This document shows, in pieces, positions 52,942 through 62,320 of a DNA stretch of 64,000 nt (positions are counted from its first letter, which is position 1; every line of letters begins with the position of its first letter). The notes below the pieces were generated by a model. It did no database searches and was not told the DNA's origin. It saw only the letters and a list, made by a program, of their open reading frames with translations. A program made the translations under genes and the position numbers. This stretch comes from Rhizobium sp. SL86. GTDB lineage: Bacteria > Pseudomonadota > Alphaproteobacteria > Rhizobiales > Rhizobiaceae. The DNA lies in the NCBI RefSeq assembly GCF_026672545.1, contig NZ_JAPPRJ010000005.1:62001-126000 (forward strand), given 5' to 3'.

Positions 52942-53885
52942 GGGTCTGCCTGACTTTGTGTGGTTAACAGATCGTTAGCAGGCACTTCGCTATTGGCGGG
53001 CATGAGAACAAAATCAAAATGGTCGCCCGGTCCGGGCATCAAGGTGCAAGACGTCGTATCCAACGGCGATGGTAATTGGGCGGTGTCTGCTTGCGGACCA
53101 TCTTCGGGCACATGTCCAGATTGCCGTAAACAGAGCAGAAATCGGCATGGCTGGTCGCACCGCAGTCTTCAGGACCTGCCGATCCAGGGTAATGAAGTGA
53201 CGGTAAGGCTTCGGTTGAGCCGCTGGCGTTGCACATATCGGCAGTGCAAGCGGCAAACTTTCACCGACTCGATCCCGGAGATCGCATCGCCATACGCCCG
53301 CAGGACAACGAGGGTCGCGAAGCTAGTCGGCCTGCTGGGTCACGGCACGGGTGGACGCCCAGGAGAGCGCTTGATGAACCAGCTTGGGATGCCGGTCAGC
53401 GACGACACCATCCTTCGGCACTTGAAGCGGAGTGCTTCACAGGCCGACGACGAACCTCCTGCACGGATCATTGGCATTGATGACTGGAGTTGGAGGAAAT
53501 CGTGGCGCTACGGCACGATCATCGTTGATCTCGAGCGCCGAAAGGTCATGGACATTCTCGAAGATCGTAGCGTGGCGAGCGTTTCACAATGGTTGAAGCG
53601 GCATCCCACCATTGAGGTGGTCAGCCGAGATCGATGCGGGCTTTACGCGCAGGCTGCTCGTGAAGGTGCCCCGCAAGCATCTCAGGTGGCTGACCGCTTT
53701 CATCTTTTCCAGAACCTGCGTCTTTCGATTGAGGAACAGATGAGCCTTTCCGGCCGAGCTACAGGCAGGGCACTGCTGCCAGACGAGGATATCGGGACTG
53801 ATCATGACGAACGAGCTTTGCATGAGGAGGCTCCTGGAATGCTGTTGCGCAATCAGCTTCGACGGACACATAGGCAGTCCCGGAA
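52942..53885 (+). mobile_element. Left part of an ISL3-family element, cut by the Tn3 transposon
   Basis: The left terminal repeat gggtctgcctgactttgtgt (52942-52961) is an inverted match, with one mismatch, to the ISL3 right end at 29792-29813. The element's transposase gene runs right until the Tn3-family end at 53886. The right half is absent beyond the transposon, where a monooxygenase fragment begins. Confidence 0.78.
53002..53885 (+). pseudogene. ISL3 family transposase, C-terminus truncated
   Basis: About 295 codons of an ISL3 transposase. The N-terminal zinc-finger region has CPDCRKQSRNRHGWSHRSL; RWRCTYRQCKRQTF and the HTH follow. The first catalytic Asp region is IIGIDDWSWRKSWRYGTIIV and the second VVSRDRCGLYAQAA; then ADRFHLFQNLRLSIEEQM. 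The catalytic Glu and C-terminus are lost at the Tn3 insertion. A residual frame continues 13 codons into the transposon end. Confidence 0.82.
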
Positions 53886-53918
53886 GGGGTCGGAACAAGA
53901 TTTGCGTGAAATCGTACG

Positions 53919-54512
53919 CTAAGGCTGAACGGAGCGTGAACTCTCATCTCTGACCCGCATGATGGTCTGTCGGCTGGTTCCGAATTTCCTGGCGATCGCC
54001 GAAACGCTCATCTCTTTTGCGAGATCGTCACGCACGCCCTGTTTCTGTTCCTCGTTGAGTGTCGAGGGTCGTCCGAGGATCTTGCCTTCGGACTTTGCCC
54101 GCCTGAGGCCGGATTGGGTGCGTTCGATCAGCAGATCCCGTTCGAACTGCGCGACGGCATTAAGAACCTGCATGGTCATGGTGCCGGATGAACTGGTGAG
54201 ATCGGCACCACCCAGAGCGAGACAATAAACTTTCACGCCCATCTCCGCGAGGGCCTTAACAGTGGTGCTGACATCGATGGCGTCACGACCGAGCCGATCA
54301 AGCTTGGTGACAATGAGAACGTCACCGGATTCCAGCCGGTCCATGAGTTTGGAAAAGCCACGGCGCTGCGCGATTGCCGTGCTGCCGGAAACTGTCTCGG
54401 TGACGATCCGGCGCGGCTCGACCTGAAAGCCGGCGGCCTCAATTTCCTGAATCTGGTTTTCGGTAGTCTGTCCGGTCGTTGAGACACGGACATAAGCAAA
54501 AGTGCGTGGCAT
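53919..54512 (-). CDS. Tn3-family resolvase / DNA invertase (serine recombinase)
   Basis: A 197-aa serine recombinase. The catalytic Ser is in AYVRVSTTGQTTENQ (about residue 10), the conserved Arg pair in LDRLGRDAID, and the C-terminal HTH in SVSAIARKFGTSRQTIMRV. The ATG at 54512 gives the standard MPRTFAYVRVS opening. The stop lies inside the left terminal repeat. It should resolve cointegrates at the adjacent res region. Confidence 0.92.
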   Translation of the reverse strand: MPRTFAYVRVSTTGQTTENQIQEIEAAGFQVEPRRIVTETVSGSTAIAQRRGFSKLMDRLESGDVLIVTKLDRLGRDAIDVSTTVKALAEMGVKVYCLALGGADLTSSSGTMTMQVLNAVAQFERDLLIERTQSGLRRAKSEGKILGRPSTLNEEQKQGVRDDLAKEMSVSAIARKFGTSRQTIMRVRDESSRSVQP

Positions 54513-54666
54513 GGGGTCAATTTCGTCCGAATAGGCTGTCCGAAATATCTTCTCTGTCCTAAATCCTGTCAAGATAATTTGTGGACAGGGTGCTTTACGC
54601 CTGTACGCAATCGACCGTTTTCGGACAGAGGATCGGCCACCCAGCGCGTACTAAAGGAGTGAAACG
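54513..54666. other. Putative res site of the Tn3-family transposon
   Basis: The 154-base gap between divergent resolvase and transposase genes holds several tgtcc/ggaca half-sites: tgtccgaaat (54537-54546), ctgtcc (54554-54559), ggacag (54592-54597) and ttcggacag (54620-54628). This is the layout of a resolvase binding site overlapping both promoters. The transposase ribosome site AAGGAG ends the gap. Confidence 0.6.
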
Positions 54667-57640
54667 GTGGCCCGACGAAAGCTTCTTCATGCACAGGATC
54701 GACGGGGGCTGTTTGATATTCCGACGGATGAGGAAAGCCTGATCCAGCACTACTCTCTGTCGCCAGCCGATCGGCTGGAAGTCGAGCTTCGCCGACGGGG
54801 ACATAACCAGCTCGGGTTTGCCGTGCAGCTCTGCCTGATGCGTTATCCCGGTCGGACACTGCTACCAAACGAAACCCCGCCCGCTGCGATGCTCAATTAT
54901 GTCGCTGGGCAGTTGAACGCCGATCCTTGCCTATTCGAATTTTATGCCCGGCGTGAGGAAACCCGCCGAGAGCATACTGCTTACCTTCTCGGATATCTCG
55001 GGATGAAAAGTGCAACGCCGCAAGACCGTCGCGCCGCCTTGCTGGCAGGGATCGAAGCCGCTGCGACAACAGACAAAGGAGTGACGATCGCCAAGGCAAT
55101 CGTCGGTTCCTTTCGAGATCGTCGAGTTCTGTTACCGGCAATCAATACGATCGAGCATCTGGGCCTGACCGGTCGCCGCATCGCCCGTCGTCGTGCCGAG
55201 AGCGCAGTACTTTCAGGTCTCGATCCGGAAAAGCTCCGAACCCTTGATGCATTGTTAGACGTTGATCCGTCGATCGGGCAGACGCGCCTTCATTGGCTGC
55301 GGTCTGGTCCCGACGCGCCGGGCGCCGACAACCTGGTCGGATTGACGGAACGCATCGCGTTCTTGCGCTCGCTCGGGATCAATCCCCGGTTACAGGCCCG
55401 CATTTCCTCTGGGCGATGGGAGCAGATGGTTCGCGAAGGCGATGCAGCGCCGGCCTGGCTTGCCGAAGATTATGGCGCCAGCCGGCGGCGCGCGACAATC
55501 GCGGCGCAAATCATCAAGCTTGGCCAGAAGCTCACAGATGATGCGGTGATGATTTTTATTAAACTGATGGGCCGGCTGTACTCGAAGGCCAACAACCAGA
55601 AAAAGCAGCGTCACATGGACGCTCGTCTTGAAACATCCCAGGCACTCCGGTTGTTCCTCGACACGATCGTCGCCCTCCAGACTGCCAATGACACCGATGA
55701 AGATGCGCTTGCGACGGTCAATCGGCAAGTTGGCTGGCATCGACTGCTTCAGATCAAGCCCGGTCTTGAAGCGATGGTTGAAAGCGCCGGTGCTTCGCCT
55801 CTGGTGCTGGCGGCCGAGCAGCATGGCAATATCCGGAAGTTTGCAGGGGCCTTCCTTCAGGCGTTCAAATTTAAATCACGCCGCCGACACGATCCGCTTC
55901 TGGCGGCGGTCGCGGCTCTGCAACTGCTTTATGCAGAGGCCCGGCGCGTTCTGCCGGATCGCGTGCCTGTCGGCCATCTCGGGCCAACCGAGAAAAAGCT
56001 CATCTTCGAAGAAGGAAAACCGGATCGGCGGCTTTACGAGATTGCGACCCTCACGCATCTGCGCGACCGACTGCATCGGCGAGACGTGTGGGTCGAGGGA
56101 AGTCGATCGTTTCGACCGATCGATGAAGATCTGATGCCGAGGCCGGCCTTTGTCGCCCTGAAGGAAGAAAACCAGCTCGGCCTTGGTGTTCCAAGCGATT
56201 GCGCTGCCTGGCTGGCAGAGGTTGGGCAGACGATGGACACCAACCTCAAACGCTTGGCCTGGCAGGCCCGTTTCGGGAAACTCGATGGTGTGAGAATGGA
56301 GAATGGCACGCTTATCGTGACGCCGCTTGCCAGCAATGTACCGGCCGCAGCCGAAGCCCTGAATGCCGAAATCACGGAGATGTATCCCCTTGGTCGAGGT
56401 CCCCGATCTCTTGCGGGAAGTGCATGAGTGGACCGGGTTTGCGGACCAGTTCACCCACGTCCGAACTGGCGATGTGCCCCAGAACGTCGCTGCCATGCTG
56501 GCCGGTGTACTTGCCGACGGCACGAATCTCGGCCCAAAACGGATGGCCGGAGCCTCGAAGGGCATCAGCGCTCGTCAGATCGGCTGGATGCGTAGCTTCC
56601 ATACCCGCTCCAACACCTACCGGGCGGCACAGGCGGCCGTGACCGACGCCCACACCAGACATCCGCATTCGCAAATTTGGGGCGAAGGAAGGACCGCTTC
56701 ATCCGATGGGCAGTTCTTCCGAGCCAGCGATCGGGCTGCCAGACGCGGCGACATCAATCTTCACTATGGCAGCGAGCCTGGCACGAAATTCTACAGCGGG
56801 CTATCCGACCAATACGGCTACTACAGCATCCTGCCGATCAGCCCGACGGAAAGCGAGGCCGTGTATGTTCTCGACGGCTTGTTCGACCACGACACCATTT
56901 TGGAGATCGAAGAGCTGTTTACGGATACCGGCGGCGCTAGCGACCATGTCTTCGCGCTGTTCTGCCTGATTGGCAGGCGCTTCTCGCCGCGTCTTCGCAA
57001 CATCAAGGACCGGAAGTTCCACACCTTCGAGAAGGCCGATAGCTATCCGACGTTGGCAAATCACATCGGGGCGCCCATCAATACCGCGCTCATCATGGAG
57101 CATTGGGACGAACTGCTGCGCCTTGCGGCCTCGATCATGACGCGTGCCGTCGCACCATCGACGATCCTAAAGTGGTGCTCGTCATCAAAATCCAGTGAGT
57201 TGGCCAAGGCATTGCGCGAACTCGGTCGCATCGAGCGCACCATGTTCATGATCGAATGGTATTCCAGCACGGCGCTGCGCCGGCGTTGTCAGGCCGGCCT
57301 CAACAAGGGAGAAGCCGCGCACAAGCTGAAACGCGCCGTCTTTTTCCATGAGCGTGGCGAAATCCATGACCGCTCTTTTGACAGCCAGGCGTTCCGTGCC
57401 TCCGGGTTAAATCTGGTGGTCAGTGCCATCGTGCATTGGAACACCGTTTATCTCAGCCGGGCGACGGCCCACCTGCGTCAGCAGGGTCGGCATATTCCTG
57501 ACGAATTGCTGAAACATGTCTCGCCGCTCAGTTGGGAGCACATCAATCTCACCGGCATCTATTCGTGGGACGCCGAGCAGCAAATGCCAGACGGCTTTAG
57601 AGAGCTGCGGTTTCCCGGAAGAAACCTGCGCGCCGCATGA
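54667..57640 (+). pseudogene. tnpA: Tn3 family transposase TnpA, frameshifted at a C run
   Basis: The first frame (GTG at 54667, AAGGAG seven bases upstream) gives the N-terminal DUF4158 region and on to NAEITEMYP. The second frame continues as [17 protein letters not shown] through the DDE domain to the stop at 57638. The change is at tatccccttgg (about 56386-56396): one extra C in a run of four. Corrected, the protein would be about 990 aa, normal for Tn3 TnpA. Catalytic segments include [18 protein letters not shown] and [19 protein letters not shown]. The element is non-autonomous unless slippage at the C run restores the frame. Confidence 0.85.
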
Positions 57641-57697
57641 TGTTCATACTCCGTTCGACCTTAACGTACGATTTTCCGCAAATCTTGTCCCGACCCC

Positions 57698-58251
57698 TCT
57701 TTCCGGTGCTTGGCGGGACGGAAGCGGAAGCCAAGGCGAACTTCGAATACCTGCAGTCGCTGATCCTTCCCTCCATCGCCTGGAACATTCTCGAACGCCA
57801 TTACAAGGGCGTGGACCTTTCTGGATATTCGCTCAACGATCCCGCACCACCCTTGCCGCGGGAGACCGAGCTCAACAAGAGCCGCTTGCGGCTCGTCACG
57901 GACCTCGTCGAGCGCAACAACCTGACGCTGCGTGAATTCTACCTGGCGGTTGCCACCGCCCGCGATCATCGCACGGTTGTCGGCACGCCCGAGCAGGTTG
58001 CCGATGCGATAGAGACTTGGTTCGAACAGGGCGCGGCGGATGCCTCCAACATCATGCCGCCGATCCTGCCGACGGGCCTCACCGATTTCGTCGACCAGGT
58101 GGTACCGATTCTGCAGAAGCGCGGCCTCTTCCGCACGGAGTATAAGGGACGGACGCTGCGCGAAAATCTCGGGCTGAAGCGTCCGGCCAATCGTTTCACC
58201 GTTGTGGAGGCGGCGCAAAGGTCTGTACGGGAGGCAGACCGTCTGCCGTAA
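57698..58251 (+). pseudogene. LLM-class flavin-dependent monooxygenase, C-terminal fragment
   Basis: About 184 codons of an NtaA/DmoA-type luciferase-like monooxygenase remain: EAKANFEYLQSLILPSIAW, GTPEQVADAIETWFEQGAAD and GLTDFVDQVVPILQKRGLFR. These are the typical C-terminal signatures; intact enzymes are about 440 aa. The N-terminal 250 residues were lost at the Tn3 right end (57697). It probably once belonged with the flavin reductase and RutA-like oxygenase genes that face it. Confidence 0.83.
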
Positions 58252-58363
58252 CGCGCAAGGGGCTATTGTTCCGTTTGGCCGAACGAGTAGCCGACGTTCA
58301 TTCCATCTGCTGCAATGCCGGACGGCGCGAGTGCACCGCGCTGGCATCACAGACGCTGAAACG

Positions 58364-58909
58364 TCACAAGGCCAAGGAGGCGGCCGGACGGATTTCGTGA
58401 TAATTGCGGGCGAAATAGACGAGAGCTTCCGTCTCCGATCCTTCGGTAATGCCGAGCACCCGGCAGAAAAGGATGCGGTGGGTGCCTTCCTCGGCCACCG
58501 ATGCAACGCGGCAGTCGAAGGAAATCAGGGCGCCGTCAAGCTGCGACGCACCGCTCGGGGCCGGCGTCCACTCAGCAGCCCGGAACCGGTCCTCCATGGC
58601 AGGACCGCCGCCGAAAAGAACCGACAGAGCCTGCTGCCGCGGCGACAGCGTATTGACGCAGAGCACGCCGTTCTGGCGGAGCGCCTCCAGCGAGGACGAC
58701 GCCTTGTTGACGCAGACCAGCAGGGTCGGCGGCGTGTCGGTCACGCTGCAGACCGCCGAGGCGGTAAACCCGAAGCGTCCCGCCGGACCGTCGGTCGCGA
58801 CGATATGGACGGCGGCGGCGAGCCGGGCCATGGCATTGCGAAACGCGACTTTCGTCGGCCCTTCGGCCTCGCCGCCTGATGTTCCGGGGGTGTGGGATGT
58901 CGTCTCCAT
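58364..58909 (-). CDS. Flavin reductase (RutF/HpaC-like)
   Basis: A 181-aa flavin reductase-like protein. It has AAAVHIVATDGPAGRFGFTA with SAVCSVTDTPPTLLVCVNKAS, and a late FARNYHEIRP histidine; these are family features. It would supply reduced FMN to the neighbouring LLM oxygenases. The ATG follows GGAGGCAACGC. It lies 14 bases after the RutA-like gene, in one operon with it. Confidence 0.9.
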   Translation of the reverse strand: METTSHTPGTSGGEAEGPTKVAFRNAMARLAAAVHIVATDGPAGRFGFTASAVCSVTDTPPTLLVCVNKASSSLEALRQNGVLCVNTLSPRQQALSVLFGGGPAMEDRFRAAEWTPAPSGASQLDGALISFDCRVASVAEEGTHRILFCRVLGITEGSETEALVYFARNYHEIRPAASLAL

Positions 58910-58923
58910 GCGTTGCCTCCCGC

Positions 58924-60018
58924 CTACGAGGTGCGCAGGCCCGCCCGCTGCAACAGCGGCAAAACGCGGTCGCAGAAGAAGGGCAGTTCGTAGAGATAGT
59001 TCACAAACGTCAGCGCAATACCGGAATAGCCCTGCTGCGAGATCGCGACCATCTGCTCGACAATCCGCTCGGGCGTGCCGATCAGCGGATAGCTGCCGGC
59101 ACCGCCCGCAAAGCGCTTTCGGTAACGCTCATAGGCGTCGCTGTCGTGAGAATGGGAAAATTCCTTCTTGCCGGCCATGTGCTGGTCCACCGCCGCCGTG
59201 TCCGCCAGCGTCACGGCATAACGCTCATAATAGTCCTCCGCCTCCTGCTGGCTTTCGCGGCACACCACGTGGCAGACCGTATAAGCGCCAACCTCGCGCC
59301 CGATCGCGTCGGAGCGGCCGCGAATGTCCTCCACATGCTTGCCGGCCTCCGCGATTTCGGTGAAGGTGGTGAAGAGATAATCGCAATGCGCCGCGGCAAA
59401 GTCTCGACCCGGCCCGCCGAAAGCGGCATTCATCGTGACTGGACGAGGAGACTGGAGGCTTGCCGGGCGAGAGACCGCGTTCTTCAACGTATAATAGGTG
59501 CCGTCGTAATCGAAGGTTTCCTCGGACGAATAGGCCCTTTCGATGATCTCGATCCATTCTGCTGCCTGGTCATAGCCCTTCTCGACCAAGGGAATGCCGA
59601 ACATGCCGAATTCTTTTGGATTCCAGCCGCAGACAATATTGAGGCCGGCGCGTCCACGACTGACATGATCAACGGTCGCGAGCGCCTTGGCGGCATAGAG
59701 CGGATGGACGATCGGCACATGGACGGTCATGAAAAGGCCGATCCTCTGCGTTGATGCGGCGAGCGCTGCCGCCCAGGTGAATGTCTCGAACGACCATTCC
59801 CGCACCCTGTTCTTGCCACCAAATCCCGCCCATCGTGCGATCGGCAGGAAGAAGTCGAGCCCGGCGCGATCCGCCATCTGCACAGCGTTGAGGTTGTCGT
59901 CCCAGGTCGCCTTCCAGCGCTCGGGTACATCTGTGATTGCGAGGCCGCCATCGGCGTTGGCGGAGAATACACCGAGCTTCAGTTTGTTCGGTCCCTTAAG
60001 CGGATGCAGGTTGGTCAT
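58924..60018 (-). CDS. RutA-like flavin-dependent LLM oxygenase
   Basis: A 364-aa bacterial luciferase-like monooxygenase of the RutA/SfnG group. Family features: KLGVFSANADGGLAI at the N-terminus, ARWAGFGGKNRVREWSFETF, GRAGLNIVCGWNPKEFGMFG and the C-terminal LIGTPERIVEQMVAISQQG. RutA itself opens the uracil ring; related enzymes cleave C-N, C-S or C-Cl bonds. The gene overlaps the GntR gene by four bases. The true substrate is unknown; the neighbouring racemase and cyclase genes fit a small N-heterocycle or amide. Confidence 0.85.
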   Translation of the reverse strand: MTNLHPLKGPNKLKLGVFSANADGGLAITDVPERWKATWDDNLNAVQMADRAGLDFFLPIARWAGFGGKNRVREWSFETFTWAAALAASTQRIGLFMTVHVPIVHPLYAAKALATVDHVSRGRAGLNIVCGWNPKEFGMFGIPLVEKGYDQAAEWIEIIERAYSSEETFDYDGTYYTLKNAVSRPASLQSPRPVTMNAAFGGPGRDFAAAHCDYLFTTFTEIAEAGKHVEDIRGRSDAIGREVGAYTVCHVVCRESQQEAEDYYERYAVTLADTAAVDQHMAGKKEFSHSHDSDAYERYRKRFAGGAGSYPLIGTPERIVEQMVAISQQGYSGIALTFVNYLYELPFFCDRVLPLLQRAGLRTS

Positions 60019-60734
60019 GTTCCCTCATTTCCTCTGGTTGTTCTGCTGTTGTTGCGGCGCCCCGGCCTGACACTCGCCTGCCGTTCAACTCGTCTCGCGC
60101 GTGCGGCGAGGTAAGCGGTCTCGGCCGCGAAGAGAAAGGCGGTCATGCGATCCTGTGAGGCAAGCGAATCCCGAGCGGTCAGCGCGTCGAACAAGGCACT
60201 CAGGGCATCGACATAGACGCGACGGGTTGCAGCATCGGAAAACGTATCGAGCCGGATCGCCTGAAAATAATCCATGAAGCGGGAAATGGTCGCCGCCATG
60301 TGCCGGTTGCGCACACAGCCGAGCCAGGCATTCCGGAATGCCAGGTTAGCCTTGATGAGGCTCCTAAGGTCATCCACCGCATGGGCCTCATGGATCCTTT
60401 CCATCGAGCGCGCCAGTTCCTCGGCCGCATCGGGGGTCAAATCGCGCGCCGCCGCCCCGGCTGCGCGCGGTTCGAGTTGGCGGCGCAACTCGAAGATCCC
60501 TGCAATATCTTCGGGAGAAAGAACCGGTAGCACGAAGCCACGTGTCGATCCCACGAGATAGCCTTCCGCAACCAGCCGCAACAGCGCCTCGCGCGCCGGC
60601 ATCCGCGACGCGCCATAGGCTTCGGCGATGTCGGTATCCACCAGCCGGTCATCCGGGCCGATCTCGCTGAGTTGCAGGCGCCGCCGAAGGTCGGCGTAAA
60701 GCGATTCCACGAGATTGAGATTGCGTACGGTCAT
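60015..60734 (-). CDS. GntR family regulator, FCD subfamily (third)
   Basis: A 239-aa protein. Its HTH has DDRLVDTDIAEAYGASRMPA and LVAEGYLVGSTRGFVLP; the FCD domain includes ELRRQLEPRAAGAAARD. The C-terminal 25 residues are Arg/Asn-rich. It is the first gene of the oxygenase operon, and two copies of a GTATAC element lie upstream, fitting autoregulation. The ATG follows AGGAGAAGCTC. Confidence 0.9.
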   Translation of the reverse strand: MTVRNLNLVESLYADLRRRLQLSEIGPDDRLVDTDIAEAYGASRMPAREALLRLVAEGYLVGSTRGFVLPVLSPEDIAGIFELRRQLEPRAAGAAARDLTPDAAEELARSMERIHEAHAVDDLRSLIKANLAFRNAWLGCVRNRHMAATISRFMDYFQAIRLDTFSDAATRRVYVDALSALFDALTARDSLASQDRMTAFLFAAETAYLAARARRVERQASVRPGRRNNSRTTRGNEGT

Positions 60735-60753
60735 GAGCTTCTCCTGCCCGTAA

Positions 60754-60765
60754 CCGTATACAGTT
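60754..60765. promoter_or_regulatory. GTATAC operator copy 1
   Basis: ccgtatacagtt, 20 bases upstream of the GntR start. An identical 12-base copy lies 85 bases away. GTATAC is the core of many FCD-GntR operators. Confidence 0.6.
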
Positions 60766-60838
60766 CTCGCAACATTTCAAGCTTAGAACTCTGAACATTC
60801 CAATTTTGGCCAATTATAGTAGAGAAAGTCGCTATTTT

Positions 60839-60850
60839 CCGTATACAGTT
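60839..60850. promoter_or_regulatory. GTATAC operator copy 2
   Basis: ccgtatacagtt again, at the 3' end of the racemase gene (overlapping its TAA stop). Same orientation as copy 1, with centres 85 bases apart, about eight helical turns. Confidence 0.6.
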
Positions 60851-61655
60851 ACCGCATTGATCCGCCACCTGACTGACCGCGCCCGCCTGCCACCAGCGCA
60901 CGGAAATCATCAATGGCCTGTTGTGGCGCCTTCGCGCACCAGGGGCCCCGGCTAGGCTCGATGCCGTTCAACGCCTTCAGACGCACCTGCATTTCGGCAG
61001 ACTTCAAGGCGACAGCGGCGCAGTTGATCACCGGCGCATGACCGATCCGCAAGCCGTACTCGCCTCCGATCAAGAGACCCGGCAGGACCCCCGCTGGCAC
61101 CACCACGTCGGCACCGTCCTGCACCAGCGGTTCGGCGCAGGCGCGAAACGCGTCGAGCATGCGCGTTTTTGCCTCTTCGTCTCCCGCAAAACAGGCGGAA
61201 AAGTCAGACGGGTCCGCATTCAAACCCTTCACATGGCTGATCCGGCCGGCAAGGCCGTAGAGATCGCCCTGTTCGAGATGCATCGAGCGAAAGACGTCAT
61301 CCAGCGTCACCAGTGCAATGCGGCGTCCCATCTGGGCGGCGAAATGCAGGGTCGCCTCGCCGGTCCCCACCACCGGAATCGATACAGCAGACTTCAACTC
61401 GTAGAGGCCGGGATCCTGGAAATGCCCCATCACCACGGCATCATAGCCCTGCAGTTCCGCTTGGATGCCGTTGTCGATCGCAAGGATCGCGCATCGAAAC
61501 TCGGAGAGCCGACCGAAGGAGCGGTCCGGCGGACTGATGCCATGCACGTCGACGGTCGTTCCTGGCTCCGCAATGGCGTTCAGATAGTCCGTCAGCCGCC
61601 TCATGTAGGAAGCGCTTGCCGTTTGATCGATGAAGCTCTGCCAGAAGATGCGCAT
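60849..61655 (-). CDS. Asp/Glu racemase superfamily protein (hydantoin racemase-like)
   Basis: A 268-aa member of the aspartate/glutamate/hydantoin racemase superfamily. Features include GYDAVVMGHFQDPGLYELKS, VPVVGTGEATLHFAAQMGRR and DGADVVVPAGVLPGLL. Of the two catalytic cysteines of the family, the first position (after VVMGHF) is not Cys and the second is replaced in VVPAGVLPG. So it may not racemise; a maleate-isomerase-like or other role is possible. The ATG at 61655 starts the typical MRIFWQS N-terminus. Confidence 0.75.
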   Translation of the reverse strand: MRIFWQSFIDQTASASYMRRLTDYLNAIAEPGTTVDVHGISPPDRSFGRLSEFRCAILAIDNGIQAELQGYDAVVMGHFQDPGLYELKSAVSIPVVGTGEATLHFAAQMGRRIALVTLDDVFRSMHLEQGDLYGLAGRISHVKGLNADPSDFSACFAGDEEAKTRMLDAFRACAEPLVQDGADVVVPAGVLPGLLIGGEYGLRIGHAPVINCAAVALKSAEMQVRLKALNGIEPSRGPWCAKAPQQAIDDFRALVAGGRGQSGGGSMR

Positions 61656-61780
61656 GGCCTGATATCCTTCCTGCGGGGTTGGCGTGCGGGCAAAGCCCGG
61701 TTTCAATCTAAAATTAAGGGATAAGGTTCACCGCTGGCTCGTGCTAGGGATCGCACTACGACAGTGAGAGGAAAGCCACC

Positions 61781-62320
61781 ATGACCAGCCCAGACAGCCC
61801 GACCGCTGAGTTCGACCCCGATGGCGCCGGCAAGGAAATGGCTCTGACAGATTTCGAATGGTCGCTCTGGCGCGTGTCGTCCGCCTTCCTGCGCTGGCAA
61901 AGCGAATGCGCTTCGGTTCTGGCGGGTGCCACGCTCAGCGGCCACGACACCGCGGTGCTGCACACGATCAAGTATCGCGACAGGCCCAAGGGTCTCTCGG
62001 AGATCTCCAGGCTGCTGGGACGAGACGACACGGCCAACGTGCAATACGCCATAAAGAAGCTGCTGGTGCTGAAGCTGATCGAACGGGTCAGCGGTCGTTC
62101 CCGCAAGGAGACGATCTATACCTTGTCGCAAAAGGGTCTGCAGTTGACCAAGGAGTATCGCCGTCTGCGCAAGGAGTTGCTGGTAACCTCGGTGGGCAAG
62201 CTGAAGGATGTGGAAGGAGCGCTGAAAGCGTCGGCCGAAATGCTCGAACTGCTCAGCAGTTTCTACGACACCGCATCGCGCCGTGCTTCGACCAGTCATC
62301 AGGCCACCGCCAAGCCCTGA
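61781..62320 (+). CDS. MarR/winged-helix transcriptional regulator
   Basis: A 179-aa regulator. A winged HTH spans about 50-125: ATLSGHDTAVLHTIKYRDRP, EISRLLGRDDTANVQYAIKK and the wing GRSRKETIYTLSQKG. It resembles MarR-family repressors that respond to aromatic or carboxylate ligands. It is divergent from the racemase gene (about 125 bases apart) and converges on the cyclase gene with no spare base. Confidence 0.82.
   Translation: MTSPDSPTAEFDPDGAGKEMALTDFEWSLWRVSSAFLRWQSECASVLAGATLSGHDTAVLHTIKYRDRPKGLSEISRLLGRDDTANVQYAIKKLLVLKLIERVSGRSRKETIYTLSQKGLQLTKEYRRLRKELLVTSVGKLKDVEGALKASAEMLELLSSFYDTASRRASTSHQATAKP

Larger units (their letters stand above)
53886..57697. mobile_element. Tn3-family transposon
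   Basis: A 3,812-bp unit with 38-bp terminal inverted repeats at 53886-53923 and 57660-57697. Both begin GGGGTCGG and share ACAAGATTTGCG and AAATCGTACG, differing at a few positions. It contains a leftward resolvase, a res-like gap and a rightward frameshifted transposase, with no passenger gene. Flanking pentamers (cggaa / tcttt) do not match; the ISL3 right half is missing beyond it, so the right junction was rearranged. Confidence 0.88.
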
